IMG/VR virus record: IMGVR_UViG_3300042556_002952
Coordinates: 1 to 33,644 of that record
Reading direction: 5' to 3' (one strand)
DNA length: 33,644 nt
Source: a virus
Part shown: positions 23,477 through 31,260 of the stretch, piece by piece
Layout: every line of letters begins with the position of its first letter
How positions within the stretch are numbered: the first letter of the stretch is position 1
Notes under the pieces: generated by a model
Databases searched by the model: none
Seen by the model: only the letters and a program-made list of their open reading frames with translations
What the model was told of the DNA's origin: nothing
Translations under genes and position numbers: made by a program

Positions 23477-24394
23477 ATGCCGGACCCTGCCGCCGATCCG
23501 GCTTTTTTTTGTGCCAAAAATTCTGATGGGGTGAATACCCCAGAGGGAAACACCCCATTGCAGGCTGTGAAAGCAGCAGCCGCCGCCTCGCCTTTTCTTT
23601 TTAATTTTGAGGAATTGAGTGCAGAGAAGCTCGAGGGCGTCGGGGAGTTCACCGGCGAGCGTTTGCTTGCCCGCAGGCCGGATGCTTACCAGGCGATTAT
23701 CCGAATGAGTGCCGAGGGGTTGAGTATTTCCGCCCAGGCTCGGGCGCTTGGGGTGAGTCGGAACACGGTTTGCGCCGTGAGGGATCGGGAAGGATTTTCT
23801 ATAGAGCAGGATAAAAAGGATTTATTGCGGGATGTTCGGCGGGCTGCCCGGCTTTCGGTAGAGAGGGCCATCGAGTTGGTGCCGGGAATCCAGAGCGCCA
23901 AAGACGCGGCCATCGTGGCTGCCGTCATGATCGACAAGATGCAACTCCTGAGCGGGGAGGCAACTGCCCGGGTCGAGCGGGTCGAGGTTAGCCAGGACAA
24001 ACTCTCGGAGATGCTGGCCAGCCTGCCGGTCCTCGAGGCCGAGGTGCTGCCGCTAACCGGTCCAAGCGCCGACGCGCCGGAACAAAAGGGGACCGCTGCC
24101 CTGCCTGGCGTGATGCCTGCCGGGCTTGGCTCTGATTCGTTATCAGATGTTTTGCCCCCCTTTACAGATAGAGGCTCGGCGATGTCCGCCACTTTGTCCG
24201 CCACTTCGCCCCACGCCGCCGGTGTCGAGCCGGTCGAGGCCGAGGCCGGGCTGGTCGATCAGGAGGGGGGGGAGGGGGTCGCGGATTTTGCACCCCCCCC
24301 ATCACAACCCACTGGTTTGGGTTCACAGAAAATTTTTGACAAAGGGGTCTCGTCTGCCCCGCAGGACGCTTCGGATTCATCAACCCTACCATGA
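23477..24394 (+). CDS. Helix-turn-helix early protein, function unknown
   Basis: A 305-residue protein. Residues about 78-100 (LSISAQARALGVSRNTVCAV) form a helix-turn-helix. A helical segment with KDAAIVAAVMIDKMQLLSG follows. The C-terminal third is Ala/Pro/Ser/Gly-rich and looks disordered; it is also where two integrase arm-type sites lie (24184-24207). ATG 23477 sits on the arm of a terminator-like hairpin; an in-frame GTG at 23531 is an alternative start that avoids this. A regulator or small terminase-like factor is possible. Confidence 0.65.
   Translation: MPDPAADPAFFCAKNSDGVNTPEGNTPLQAVKAAAAASPFLFNFEELSAEKLEGVGEFTGERLLARRPDAYQAIIRMSAEGLSISAQARALGVSRNTVCAVRDREGFSIEQDKKDLLRDVRRAARLSVERAIELVPGIQSAKDAAIVAAVMIDKMQLLSGEATARVERVEVSQDKLSEMLASLPVLEAEVLPLTGPSADAPEQKGTAALPGVMPAGLGSDSLSDVLPPFTDRGSAMSATLSATSPHAAGVEPVEAEAGLVDQEGGEGVADFAPPPSQPTGLGSQKIFDKGVSSAPQDASDSSTLP
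23479..23510 (+). terminator. Probable intrinsic terminator
   Basis: GCCGGA and TCCGGC form a six-pair stem (23479-23484 with 23497-23502) around a 12-base loop, followed by eight T (23503-23510). It starts six bases after the excisionase-like stop and overlaps the start of the next frame. Confidence 0.65.
24184..24207 (+). repeat. Second cluster of integrase arm-type sites
   Basis: GTCCGCCACTTT at 24184-24195 and GTCCGCCACTTC at 24196-24207 repeat the attP arm site in tandem. The 16 bases GATGTCCGCCACTTTG are identical to 17983-17998. They lie within the coding region of the helix-turn-helix gene. Confidence 0.75.
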
Positions 24395-24669
24395 GCAATA
24401 AAAAACAAAAAAACGCCGCGCCGGAGCCTTCTCTGGCTCAGGACACGCCGACGCCTCCTGCGCCGGAATACATCAATGCCCGCCTCCTTGGGCATGAGCT
24501 AAACAAGCAGTTCCTCACGCTCTCCGTTCCCGATGGGTCGGGGGGCTTCACCCGCGCCCGGATGCGCGTTCCGCTCCGGCTTTCCCATTGCTTCAAAAAA
24601 AACGCCGTCGTCCGTGTGCGCCGCACGAACGATCCCCTTGTAGTCGAACCCTTTCCCTCGATTTTATGA
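24391..24669 (+). CDS. Small unknown protein, 92 aa
   Basis: A 92-residue protein. A disordered start (SNKKQKNAAPEPSLAQD) leads to a beta-rich part (ARMRVPLRLSHCF, VVRVRRTNDPLVV), compatible with an OB-fold-like or binding domain, but it is not a recognised family. Coupled by ATGA on both sides. Confidence 0.55.
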   Translation: MSNKKQKNAAPEPSLAQDTPTPPAPEYINARLLGHELNKQFLTLSVPDGSGGFTRARMRVPLRLSHCFKKNAVVRVRRTNDPLVVEPFPSIL

Positions 24670-24812
24670 AAAAACCACCCGTCACCCTCTATACCACCGC
24701 CTCGGAATCAGCGGCTTTGTTCCGCCGATTTCTGGAAAAACAATCCCCCCGCATCACCGCTGCCTCGTTCTTGGCTGCCTTTCGCGCTCGCCGCGCAAGG
24801 AGGTCCGCATGA
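24666..24812 (+). CDS. Small basic protein, 48 aa
   Basis: A 48-residue basic protein (FLEKQSPRITAASFLAAFRA, then RRARRSA) with an amphipathic helical end. ATGA-coupled to both neighbours, with AAGGAGG before the exonuclease start inside its end. Function unknown. Confidence 0.5.
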   Translation: MKKPPVTLYTTASESAALFRRFLEKQSPRITAASFLAAFRARRARRSA

Positions 24813-25378
24813 AGTCCCGTCTTGTCGTCATAGATACCGAGACCGGCGGCCTCGATGCCGAGCGCCACGCCCTCCTGAGCGTCGCTGCCGTGGATAGCAC
24901 AGATGGCGAGGCGTTTGTCGGCCTCATTCGACCCCATGCCGATTGGATCACCGAGCCCGAGGCGTTGGCCAAGAACGGCTTCACCCTTGAGTTTCTGCAA
25001 AAAAACGGACGCCCCGAGCGCGAAGTCCTCCAAGACCTCGCCCTCTGGCTGGCCCAGCGCCGGTTCAGCATCCTCGCCGGGTGCAATGTCGCCTTCGACC
25101 GCGACTTCCTCCGCGCCGGATTCGCTCGCCACGGCATGACCTGGCCCATGCACAAGAGCATCGACCTCCAAGCCGCCGCGTGGCTCGCCTACGAGGCCGG
25201 TCGGCTCCCGCTCCCCGAGGGCAAGGACGGCCTGCCCCGCCTCAGCCTCGACCACATCGCCGCCGCCATGGGCTTCTCCCGATCCAGCAGCGTCCACAAC
25301 GCCCTCGAAGACGCCCTCATGACCACGGCCTGCCTCCGCCGCCTCATCGACCGCCTGCCCGCCCCCACCATTGTATGA
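24809..25378 (+). CDS. DnaQ-like DEDDh 3'-5' exonuclease
   Basis: A 189-residue protein with the DEDDh residues in order: D9-T-E11 (motif I), N93 and D97 in NVAFDRDFL (motif II), and H163-N-A-L-E-D168 (motif III). The family removes nucleotides from 3' ends and needs two metals; here it would serve replication proofreading, recombination or host DNA breakdown. It precedes the replication initiator and has a good AGGAGG before ATG. Confidence 0.88.
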   Translation: MKSRLVVIDTETGGLDAERHALLSVAAVDSTDGEAFVGLIRPHADWITEPEALAKNGFTLEFLQKNGRPEREVLQDLALWLAQRRFSILAGCNVAFDRDFLRAGFARHGMTWPMHKSIDLQAAAWLAYEAGRLPLPEGKDGLPRLSLDHIAAAMGFSRSSSVHNALEDALMTTACLRRLIDRLPAPTIV

Positions 25379-25542
25379 AAAAAAACGGCCAAGAATTTCT
25401 GGAAGTTCTCGACGACCGCGACGCTCGGGCCGGTTGGAAGCTCGCGGGCGGTGGCCGCGACATTGACCGCGCCTGCGCCCGCTGGCTCGAAAAAAACACC
25501 CCCCCCTCCAAAAAGAAAAAACGCCGCTTCGGCAACTACTAA
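25375..25542 (+). CDS. Small basic-tailed protein, 55 aa
   Basis: A 55-residue protein with a charged helical start (FLEVLDDRDARAGWKLAGGG) and a basic end with KKKKRR, which suggests nucleic acid contact. ATGA-coupled to the exonuclease and two bases before the initiator gene. No family recognised. Confidence 0.5.
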   Translation: MKKNGQEFLEVLDDRDARAGWKLAGGGRDIDRACARWLEKNTPPSKKKKRRFGNY

Positions 25543-25544
25543 TT

Positions 25545-26444
25545 ATGAACTGGATTAAAATGCGTAGCAATCTTTGGAACGACCCCCGCGTCACCAAAAT
25601 TTGCGACATCACAAACAAGCCTGAGCGCGAAGTGATCGGCTGCCTGTATTGGCTCTGGGCCATGGCCGACGATCAAAGCGTTGACGGGCGGCTTGACGGC
25701 TTCTCTGTCGCGGCTATCGACCGCAAGACCGGATTCAAAGGCATCGGAGCCGCCTTGGTAAAAGTCGGCTGGCTTTTAGAAACTGAAGACGGCGTGGAGA
25801 TTGCACGCTTTGACGAGCACAACGGAGCCTCCGCAAAACGCCGCGCTTCCGAGGCCAAGCGTATGCAGTTCGTTCGCAAGCCCAAGGAAACTTGTTCGCA
25901 ACCCATGCGAACGGAAAGCGAACACCATGCGCAGCTAGATAAGAATAGAATAGATATATCCCCTATAGTCCCCACAGGGGACATGAATTTGGAAGTCGAA
26001 GAAACTCCCAAACCCGAGGAAACACACCCCCACCTCGCCCGGCTCCGCGCCCTCTTCCGCATCCAGCCCTCCACCCCGCTCGATACCTCCTCCCTCCGAG
26101 CTTGGGAGAAAAATAAAAAAAGCGCGGCGGCCCTCACCGAAAACGAGTGGCGCACCCTCGAATGGGCTTACCGCCAAAAAGAAGGCCCCGCCGCGCAGTT
26201 CCGCCGCAAGGATTTATCCACCCTTCTGAATAACCTCCTCGCCGAAGTCACCCGCTCCGGCGAGTGGGCCACCCGCTCCGGCTACCACCCCAGCGCCACC
26301 GCCACCGCCCCCGTCGAACCCGCTGGCTGGCGCGACCTTATCGAGACCGAACACCCCGAATGCAACCTCACCACCTGGGCCGCTCTCCCCGACAGCATGA
26401 AAGCCTGGGTCCGCGAAAAACAACGCGAACTTTCCGCAGCCTAA
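25545..26444 (+). CDS. Phage replication initiator/replisome protein
   Basis: A 299-residue protein. The N-terminus (MNWIKMRSNLWNDPRVTKIC, then EVIGCLYWLWAMADDQ and GWLL) is the winged helix-like part of phage replisome organisers. A linker at about 105-150 holds iterons, an AT-rich stretch and a hairpin, just as lambda O holds its origin. The C-terminal part (WEKNKKSAAALTENEWRTLE) is helical and may contact the helicase. It lies upstream of dnaB; a role in origin binding and helicase loading is the natural inference. Confidence 0.75.
   Translation: MNWIKMRSNLWNDPRVTKICDITNKPEREVIGCLYWLWAMADDQSVDGRLDGFSVAAIDRKTGFKGIGAALVKVGWLLETEDGVEIARFDEHNGASAKRRASEAKRMQFVRKPKETCSQPMRTESEHHAQLDKNRIDISPIVPTGDMNLEVEETPKPEETHPHLARLRALFRIQPSTPLDTSSLRAWEKNKKSAAALTENEWRTLEWAYRQKEGPAAQFRRKDLSTLLNNLLAEVTRSGEWATRSGYHPSATATAPVEPAGWRDLIETEHPECNLTTWAALPDSMKAWVREKQRELSAA
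25872..25982. other. Candidate replication origin inside the initiator gene
   Basis: GTTCGC occurs at 25872 and 25894 and its complement GCGAAC at 25907 and 25918, giving four half-sites, the middle pair being GTTCGC-N7-GCGAAC. An AT-rich stretch follows at 25933-25967, then a perfect hairpin GTCCCC-ACA-GGGGAC at 25968-25982. This order, iterons then easily melted DNA, matches lambda-type origins inside the initiator gene. Confidence 0.6.
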
Positions 26445-26460
26445 ACAAAACAAAAACAAC

Positions 26461-26787
26461 ATGATCAACTACATCGAAACCATCGAAGAAGCCACCGACG
26501 GCCCCCGCGTCGTCACCCGCCACTACCCCGATTGCGTGAATGACTTCCTCACCTGGCAAGTCGGCATCTACACCGCCCGCCCCGTCGAAGAACCTCTCTA
26601 CGAGACCATTTACGACGAGAATGGCCAGCCCATCCTCACCGAGTCCGACGCCATCCAGCACCGCCTCATCGGCTACGAGACGAACCCCACCGTCTTTGTC
26701 AAAGTCTTCCACCTCCTCGGCTTCGGTGCAGATTTGAAAATCGCCACCGCCGCCGCCTCACCCAAGCTCGCCGCCCTCGCCGCCTGA
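26461..26787 (+). CDS. Unknown protein between initiator and helicase, 108 aa
   Basis: A 108-residue protein (MINYIETIEEATDGPRVVTR) with mixed alpha/beta content. The start follows an A-rich leader, AAACAAAACAAAAACAAC, without a Shine-Dalgarno. TGATGA couples it to the helicase. Its position suggests a helper of the replication machinery; no family is recognised. Confidence 0.6.
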   Translation: MINYIETIEEATDGPRVVTRHYPDCVNDFLTWQVGIYTARPVEEPLYETIYDENGQPILTESDAIQHRLIGYETNPTVFVKVFHLLGFGADLKIATAAASPKLAALAA

Positions 26788-28151
26788 TGAAAAGCTCCCT
26801 GCCCGAAAACCTCCTCGCCGAGCGGGCCGTCCTCGGAGCCGCCATCGCCGATGGCCGCCACGCCGATGCCGTCCTCGAAGTCGTGAGCCCCGACCAGCTC
26901 ACGCACCCCGCCCACCGCCTCATCCTCTCCTGCCTCGCCACCATGCGACAGGAGGCCCGGCCCGTCGATCTCATCTTGGTTACGACCGAGTTGGAAAAAC
27001 TCGGCCAGCTCGAAGAGTGCGGCGGCCACCACGGCCTCACCGATCTCGTCCAAGACCTCGCCGTCACGGCCAACTGGCGCTACTACGCCGTCGAAGTCCT
27101 CGACATCTGGCGACGCCGCGCCATGCGCTCCGCCGCCCTCGCCATGGCCGAAGCCGCCAACGACCCCGCCCTCACCACCGACGACGCCATGGAGCGCTGC
27201 GAAGTCGCTCTCTACGGCCTCCGCGAGCAATCCACCAGGGAAAACCCCGTCTCCCATTGCAAAACCGCCGTCCTCGCCGCCGTCGATCACATCGAGAAAG
27301 TCTATGCCAACCGAGGCCAATGCGTCGGCCTTTCCACCGGCATCCACGATCTCGACCGCTCCACCGGCGGATTCCTCGGCGGCCAGATGATCATCATCGC
27401 CGCCCGCCCCGCCTGCGGCAAATCCGCCCTCGGCATGCAATTCGCCCTCCACGCCGCCATGGAGGCCGCCGTGCCCACCCTCGTCTTCTCTGTCGAAATG
27501 CCCAGCACCGAACTCATGGTCCGCGCCCTCTGTTCCGAGGCCGGGGTCGATCTTCAGCGCATCCGGGATGGCTTCCTCGGCACCGCCCAGCTCTCCGGCG
27601 TCGGAGCCGCCGCCGGTCGCCTCGCCCAGGCCAAGCTCTACCTCGACGACACCCCCGGCCTCACCGTCGCCCAATTCCGCTCCCGCGCCCGACGAGCCAA
27701 GACCCAGCACGGCCTCGGCCTCATCGTCGTGGATTACCTCCAATTCATGCACGGCAGCTCCAAGAGGGCAGGGGAGAGCCGCGCCCTCGAAGTCAGCGAG
27801 ATTAGCAAAGCCATCAAGACCACCGCCAAGGAGTTAAACATCCCCATCATCGCCCTCGCCCAGCTCAACCGCGACGCCGACGAAGGCTCCAAGCCCAAGC
27901 TCTCCAACCTCCGCGAATCCGGCAGCATCGAGCAAGACGCCGACACCGTTTTGTTGATTCACCGCCTCGACAAAAACAAAAAACGCGACGCCGACGAAGA
28001 GCCCATGGATCACAACACCCTGCTCATCTTAGCAAAACAAAGAAACGGCCCCACCCCCGAGATCAAGCTGAACTTCATCGGCCAGCACACCGTCTTCCGC
28101 AATGTCACCGAAAAACAATACAGCAACAACCAGAACGAAAGGCAGAAATGA
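26787..28151 (+). CDS. dnaB: DnaB-like replicative helicase
   Basis: A 454-residue protein. The N-terminal helical domain (ENLLAERAVLGAAIADGRH) and a RecA-type ATPase are present. Walker A is A206-R-P-A-C-G-K-S213, slightly unlike the usual G-x-P-G form. Walker B is LIVVDYLQFMHG; the ALAQLNRDAD and SGSIEQDADTVLLIHR motifs are present. It would unwind DNA at the fork, loaded by the gene two before. It starts by TGATGA coupling and the stop overlaps the DUF551-like gene. Confidence 0.92.
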   Translation: MKSSLPENLLAERAVLGAAIADGRHADAVLEVVSPDQLTHPAHRLILSCLATMRQEARPVDLILVTTELEKLGQLEECGGHHGLTDLVQDLAVTANWRYYAVEVLDIWRRRAMRSAALAMAEAANDPALTTDDAMERCEVALYGLREQSTRENPVSHCKTAVLAAVDHIEKVYANRGQCVGLSTGIHDLDRSTGGFLGGQMIIIAARPACGKSALGMQFALHAAMEAAVPTLVFSVEMPSTELMVRALCSEAGVDLQRIRDGFLGTAQLSGVGAAAGRLAQAKLYLDDTPGLTVAQFRSRARRAKTQHGLGLIVVDYLQFMHGSSKRAGESRALEVSEISKAIKTTAKELNIPIIALAQLNRDADEGSKPKLSNLRESGSIEQDADTVLLIHRLDKNKKRDADEEPMDHNTLLILAKQRNGPTPEIKLNFIGQHTVFRNVTEKQYSNNQNERQK

Positions 28152-28432
28152 AAAACACCGAAACCAACTCCATCATCACCTGGTCGCCTGCCAAGCGCGG
28201 CCTGCCCGATAGCGACATCACCGTCCTCGTCCACCTCGCCGATGGCGAAGTCTGGACCGGCTTCCACGATGGCGAGGTCTGGCGATTCGTCTCCGGCGAC
28301 CGCATCGAGTCCCAAGTCGTGCATTGGGCACCATTCCCCGAACCGCCCACGAAGCAGCCAGAAAAGCAAATCGAACTGCCCAGTGATCATTCCAAATGGG
28401 CAACTTACATTCAACCCAGCGTCACCCAATGA
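28148..28432 (+). CDS. DUF551-like small protein
   Basis: A 94-residue protein. The pattern LPDSDITVLVHLADGEVW, then VHWAPFPEPP, matches the phage DUF551 type: a small beta domain ending in H-W-x-P-x-P-E-P-P. Function is not established. ATGA-coupled on both sides. Confidence 0.7.
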   Translation: MKNTETNSIITWSPAKRGLPDSDITVLVHLADGEVWTGFHDGEVWRFVSGDRIESQVVHWAPFPEPPTKQPEKQIELPSDHSKWATYIQPSVTQ

Positions 28433-28689
28433 AAAACACCATCGACCCCACCATCGCCTGCCCCGCCTGCCGCCGCGAGTGGCAGGACCACCCCGGCGTC
28501 GCGCATACCTGCCGACTCGCCACCGAGTTAGCCGCCAGCCTGCGCGACATCCTCACCTATGTCCGCGCCCCCGAATACTCCCGCGACATTACCGAGCAGG
28601 AAATCTTCTTCGACCTGGTGGAAAACGCCCGCCGCCTCGTCGTCAAAGCCGGGCATTTCCAAGACTATCCCCCCGAGCCCCATCCATGA
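28429..28689 (+). CDS. Small Cys-containing protein, 86 aa
   Basis: An 86-residue protein. CPACRREWQDHPGVAHTC is a C-x2-C-x12-C-like arrangement that may bind zinc. A helical part follows. ATG 28429 is favoured over one at 28396 because it couples to the preceding stop. Confidence 0.6.
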   Translation: MKNTIDPTIACPACRREWQDHPGVAHTCRLATELAASLRDILTYVRAPEYSRDITEQEIFFDLVENARRLVVKAGHFQDYPPEPHP

Positions 28690-28880
28690 GCAAAACACCC
28701 GAAACAGACCATGTGAGAAAATCAAACGACTGCAATGCAGCGGGCTTTGCCCGCATGATGTTGCACGCTCGCAAACTGGAGCGCGAGCGAGATGAAGCGA
28801 GGAATGCGATGAAGCAAGCTATGATCGCCTACGCTGAGTCATGCAAAGCGGTTGATAATTGGAGGGCGAGAGATGAATGA
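28686..28880 (+). CDS. Small coiled-coil protein, 64 aa (paralog of next gene)
   Basis: A 64-residue protein. MSKTPETDHVRKSN, then ARKLERERDEARNAMKQAM, has a heptad-like charged helix. The next gene has the same layout (T-P-x-T-D, then M-E-R-E-R-N-Q-A-R-D), so the two are probably tandem paralogs. Such small proteins are common in phages and unassigned. Confidence 0.65.
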   Translation: MSKTPETDHVRKSNDCNAAGFARMMLHARKLERERDEARNAMKQAMIAYAESCKAVDNWRARDE

Positions 28881-29052
28881 CACGCCCAAGACAGATGCTT
28901 TCTTCTTTAAAAGGGGATCGTGGAGCGACGACATTTTAGCTTTTTGCCGCCGCATGGAACGCGAGCGCAATCAGGCGAGGGACCAGGTGGAAGAACTCAC
29001 AGCCGTCATCAAAGGGCTCCGCGCCATCATGCGACAGGATGCCAGCAAATGA
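28873..29052 (+). CDS. Small coiled-coil protein, 59 aa (paralog of previous gene)
   Basis: A 59-residue protein (MNDTPKTDAFFFKRGSWSDD, then CRRMERERNQARDQVEEL). It overlaps the previous gene by eight bases at ATGAATGA and the next one by ATGA. It may have arisen by duplication; function unknown. Confidence 0.65.
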   Translation: MNDTPKTDAFFFKRGSWSDDILAFCRRMERERNQARDQVEELTAVIKGLRAIMRQDASK

Positions 29053-29282
29053 CCTGCCCCATCTGCCAAGCCGAGACCGGCGTTGTCACTTGCCGGGCGG
29101 AGGGCCATCAAGTCCACCGCCTGCGCGAGTGCGCTGCCGGGCACCGCTTTTACACCTGCGAATTGCCCGCCGAAGGCCGGTATCCCTGGCCAAAAAAACC
29201 CGCCCCCAAACGCCCCAAGCCCAAACCCAAACAACAATCCACCCACTGGCTCGCCCGCATCGCCGCCTTCGTTTCCGCATGA
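29049..29282 (+). CDS. Zinc-ribbon protein, NrdR N-terminus-like
   Basis: A 77-residue protein. M-T-C-P-I-C, then L-R-E-C-A-A-G-H-R-F-Y-T-C-E, fits the first zinc ribbon of NrdR-like or similar proteins (C-x2-C and C-x3-H). The rest is Pro/Lys-rich and then hydrophobic (LARIAAFVSA). It lacks the ATP-cone, so it cannot be a full NrdR. It may bind DNA. Confidence 0.6.
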   Translation: MTCPICQAETGVVTCRAEGHQVHRLRECAAGHRFYTCELPAEGRYPWPKKPAPKRPKPKPKQQSTHWLARIAAFVSA

Positions 29283-29485
29283 ACTCCCTCCGCGACTACC
29301 TCACCGCCCGCCGCTTCGATCCCGACCACGCCCTCAATCTCCTCCAAGACCACGGCATCATCTCCGACGAATGCGTCACCCCCGAAGATGTCGGCGACTC
29401 GGGAAAAGCCATCACCTGGTTAAGCCTCCGCGAAGATAAACTCAAATCCTCCTCTGTGCCCTCTGTGTCCTCTGTGGTCAAATGA
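29279..29485 (+). CDS. Small protein with repeat-encoded C-terminus
   Basis: A 68-residue protein (MNSLRDYLTARRFDPDHALN, then CVTPEDVGDSGKAITWLSLR). The last 12 residues (SSSVPSVSSVVK) are encoded by a CTCTGTG-type repeat at 29451-29479 that elsewhere is intergenic. The stop overlaps the terminase start. The protein may once have been shorter. Function unknown. Confidence 0.6.
   Translation: MNSLRDYLTARRFDPDHALNLLQDHGIISDECVTPEDVGDSGKAITWLSLREDKLKSSSVPSVSSVVK
29451..29479 (+). repeat. CTCTGTG-type repeat, coding copy
   Basis: The unit CCTCTGTG-CCCTCTGTG-TCCTCTGTG-GTC repeats a nine-base word three times. A similar copy lies at 31192-31220, a CTCCGTG variant at 31988-32019, and the reverse complement of the word begins the window (1-12). 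Confidence 0.8.
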
Positions 29486-31185
29486 TCCCCCAAACCCCCA
29501 ACCCCGTCATCCCCCCCATCGAAGTCGAAGGCCGCCGCGCCGATGGCTCCTTCGTCGTCCGCTACCGAGGCCAAAAGCTCGCCGCCACCGAGGCCCAACT
29601 TCTCGCCATCCACCGCGAGCGCGAAGAGCAGATCGCCCGCATGGTCGAAGACCCTTGGCGCTACGGCTGGCTGAACCCCGCCTGGCAGCGAGCCGATTCC
29701 GCCTACGACAGCCTGCGCGAAAAATTCCCCAAAGGCGTCACCGAACTCTTGATCCTCGGCGGCAACCGCTCCGGCAAGTCCCGCTACTTCGCCCGCCGCG
29801 CCATGCAGCACCTCGTCGAGAAACCCGGCGCGAAAGTCTGGTGCCTCCAATCCACCGAAGCCGCCAGCATTCAAAACCAGCAGCCCTACTTGTGGGAGTA
29901 TTTGCCGAAAGAATGGAAACCCAGCGCCAGCGGCAAACTCAAAAAAGGCGCAGTCGCCAACATCACCTACTCCCAGAAAGGCGGCTTCACCGAAAACAGC
30001 TTCGTGCTGCCGAATGGCTCCCAATGCTGGTTCAAGTTCTATTCGATGGATGTCAGCTCCATCGAAGGCGCGGAGTTGAATTTCTGTTGGGCCGACGAAC
30101 TTGTCACCCCCGATTGGCTCGAAGCCCTGCGCTTCCGCCTGCTCACCCGCGACGGCGAACTCGGCATCGGCTTCACGCCGGTTGAAGGCTACACCACCAC
30201 CGTCAAAGAATACCTCGATGGCGCGAAGACCTTGGAGGAATGCCCCGCCCCGCTTCTTCCCCGCTACCGCGACGGCCACCTCCTCGGCGTCGAGAGCGTC
30301 CCCCGCATCCAGCAATGCACCAGGGAAAAAGCCCGCGTCGTGTATTTCCACACCGCCGACAACCCCTACGGCAACCCCGAGGCCATGGAGACCGAGCTGC
30401 GCGGCAGCAACCGCGAACGAATCCTCATGCGAGCCTACGGCGTCCCCACCAAAGCGCGGATGTCCATGTTCCCGAAATTCCGCGAAAATGTGCATGTCGT
30501 CCCCCACGACAAAGTTCCCACAGCGGGAACCGTCTTCCATTTTGTCGATCCCGGCGAAGGGAAAACTTGGGCCATGTTGTGGATTCGATTCACCCCCGAT
30601 GGCCGGTGCTGGATTTACCGCGAGTTCCCCGACCAGCTCGACTACATCGAGGGCGTCGGCTACCCCGGCCCGTGGGCCGAAGCCGATGGCAAACTGCAAG
30701 ACGGACGCCCCGGCCCCGCGCAAAAAGCCTGCGCCGGGTTTGGCTTCGAGGACTACAAGCGCCTCATCGAAGCCGCCGAGAAAGCCGACTCCGCCGAGCC
30801 CGCCGAGCGTTGGATGGATTCCCGCTACGGCAACACCCCCACCATGACGCATGAAGGCGTGCGCACCCTCATCGAGCAATGCAGCGAGCGCATCGGCCTC
30901 GACTTCCGCGCCACCAGCGGCCAAGCCATCGTGGAGGGCGTCACCCTCATCAACGACTGGCTCGCCTACAACGACGAAGCCCCCGTCGATGCCCTCAACT
31001 CCCCCCGCCTCTACATCAGCGAGCGTTGCCAAAACCTCATCTACGCCCTCAAGACTTGGACCGGCAGCGACGGCAAACGCGGAGCCACGAAAGATTGGAT
31101 CGACCTCCTCCGCTACATCACACTCTCCGGCGTCGAATACGAAGACCCCGCCTCCCTCCGCACCCGAGGAGGCGGGTGTTACTAA
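29482..31185 (+). CDS. terL: Terminase large subunit
   Basis: A 567-residue protein. Walker A is G93-G-N-R-S-G-K-S100 and Walker B F201-C-W-A-D-E206, forming the packaging ATPase. F354-V-D356-P and the C-terminal KDWIDLLRYI supply nuclease-type acidic residues. The enzyme cuts and pumps phage DNA into the procapsid. It starts by overlap with the previous gene. No typical small terminase subunit lies immediately upstream; the helix-turn-helix protein at 23477 or a missing gene may fill that role. Confidence 0.92.
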   Translation: MIPQTPNPVIPPIEVEGRRADGSFVVRYRGQKLAATEAQLLAIHREREEQIARMVEDPWRYGWLNPAWQRADSAYDSLREKFPKGVTELLILGGNRSGKSRYFARRAMQHLVEKPGAKVWCLQSTEAASIQNQQPYLWEYLPKEWKPSASGKLKKGAVANITYSQKGGFTENSFVLPNGSQCWFKFYSMDVSSIEGAELNFCWADELVTPDWLEALRFRLLTRDGELGIGFTPVEGYTTTVKEYLDGAKTLEECPAPLLPRYRDGHLLGVESVPRIQQCTREKARVVYFHTADNPYGNPEAMETELRGSNRERILMRAYGVPTKARMSMFPKFRENVHVVPHDKVPTAGTVFHFVDPGEGKTWAMLWIRFTPDGRCWIYREFPDQLDYIEGVGYPGPWAEADGKLQDGRPGPAQKACAGFGFEDYKRLIEAAEKADSAEPAERWMDSRYGNTPTMTHEGVRTLIEQCSERIGLDFRATSGQAIVEGVTLINDWLAYNDEAPVDALNSPRLYISERCQNLIYALKTWTGSDGKRGATKDWIDLLRYITLSGVEYEDPASLRTRGGGCY

Positions 31186-31191
31186 ATCCTC

Positions 31192-31220
31192 CCTCTGTGC
31201 TCTCTGTGCCCTCTGTGGTC
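31192..31220 (+). repeat. CTCTGTG-type repeat, intergenic copy
   Basis: CCTCTGTGC-TCTCTGTGC-CCTCTGTGG-TC, three nine-base words directly after the terminase stop. Confidence 0.8.
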
Positions 31221-31260
31221 AATCCCTCCCTTGACTCCTTCCCGTAAAATCTCCCTAAGC

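Noticed and set aside
26673-27752. 359-residue open frame on the minus strand
   Set aside because: It is antisense to the DnaB gene and composed of Gly/Ala/Glu/Val shadow sequence.
29049-29282. NrdR transcriptional regulator
   Set aside because: Only the zinc-ribbon-like part is present; the ATP-cone domain is absent.
29296-31032. 578-residue open frame on the minus strand
   Set aside because: It lies opposite the terminase gene, is rich in Gly, Ala, Val and Glu as expected from antisense of GC-rich coding DNA, and shows no domain.
31231-31250. Promoter TTGACT and TAAAAT before the gene at 31261
   Set aside because: The boxes are only 8 bases apart, far below the 16-18 needed.
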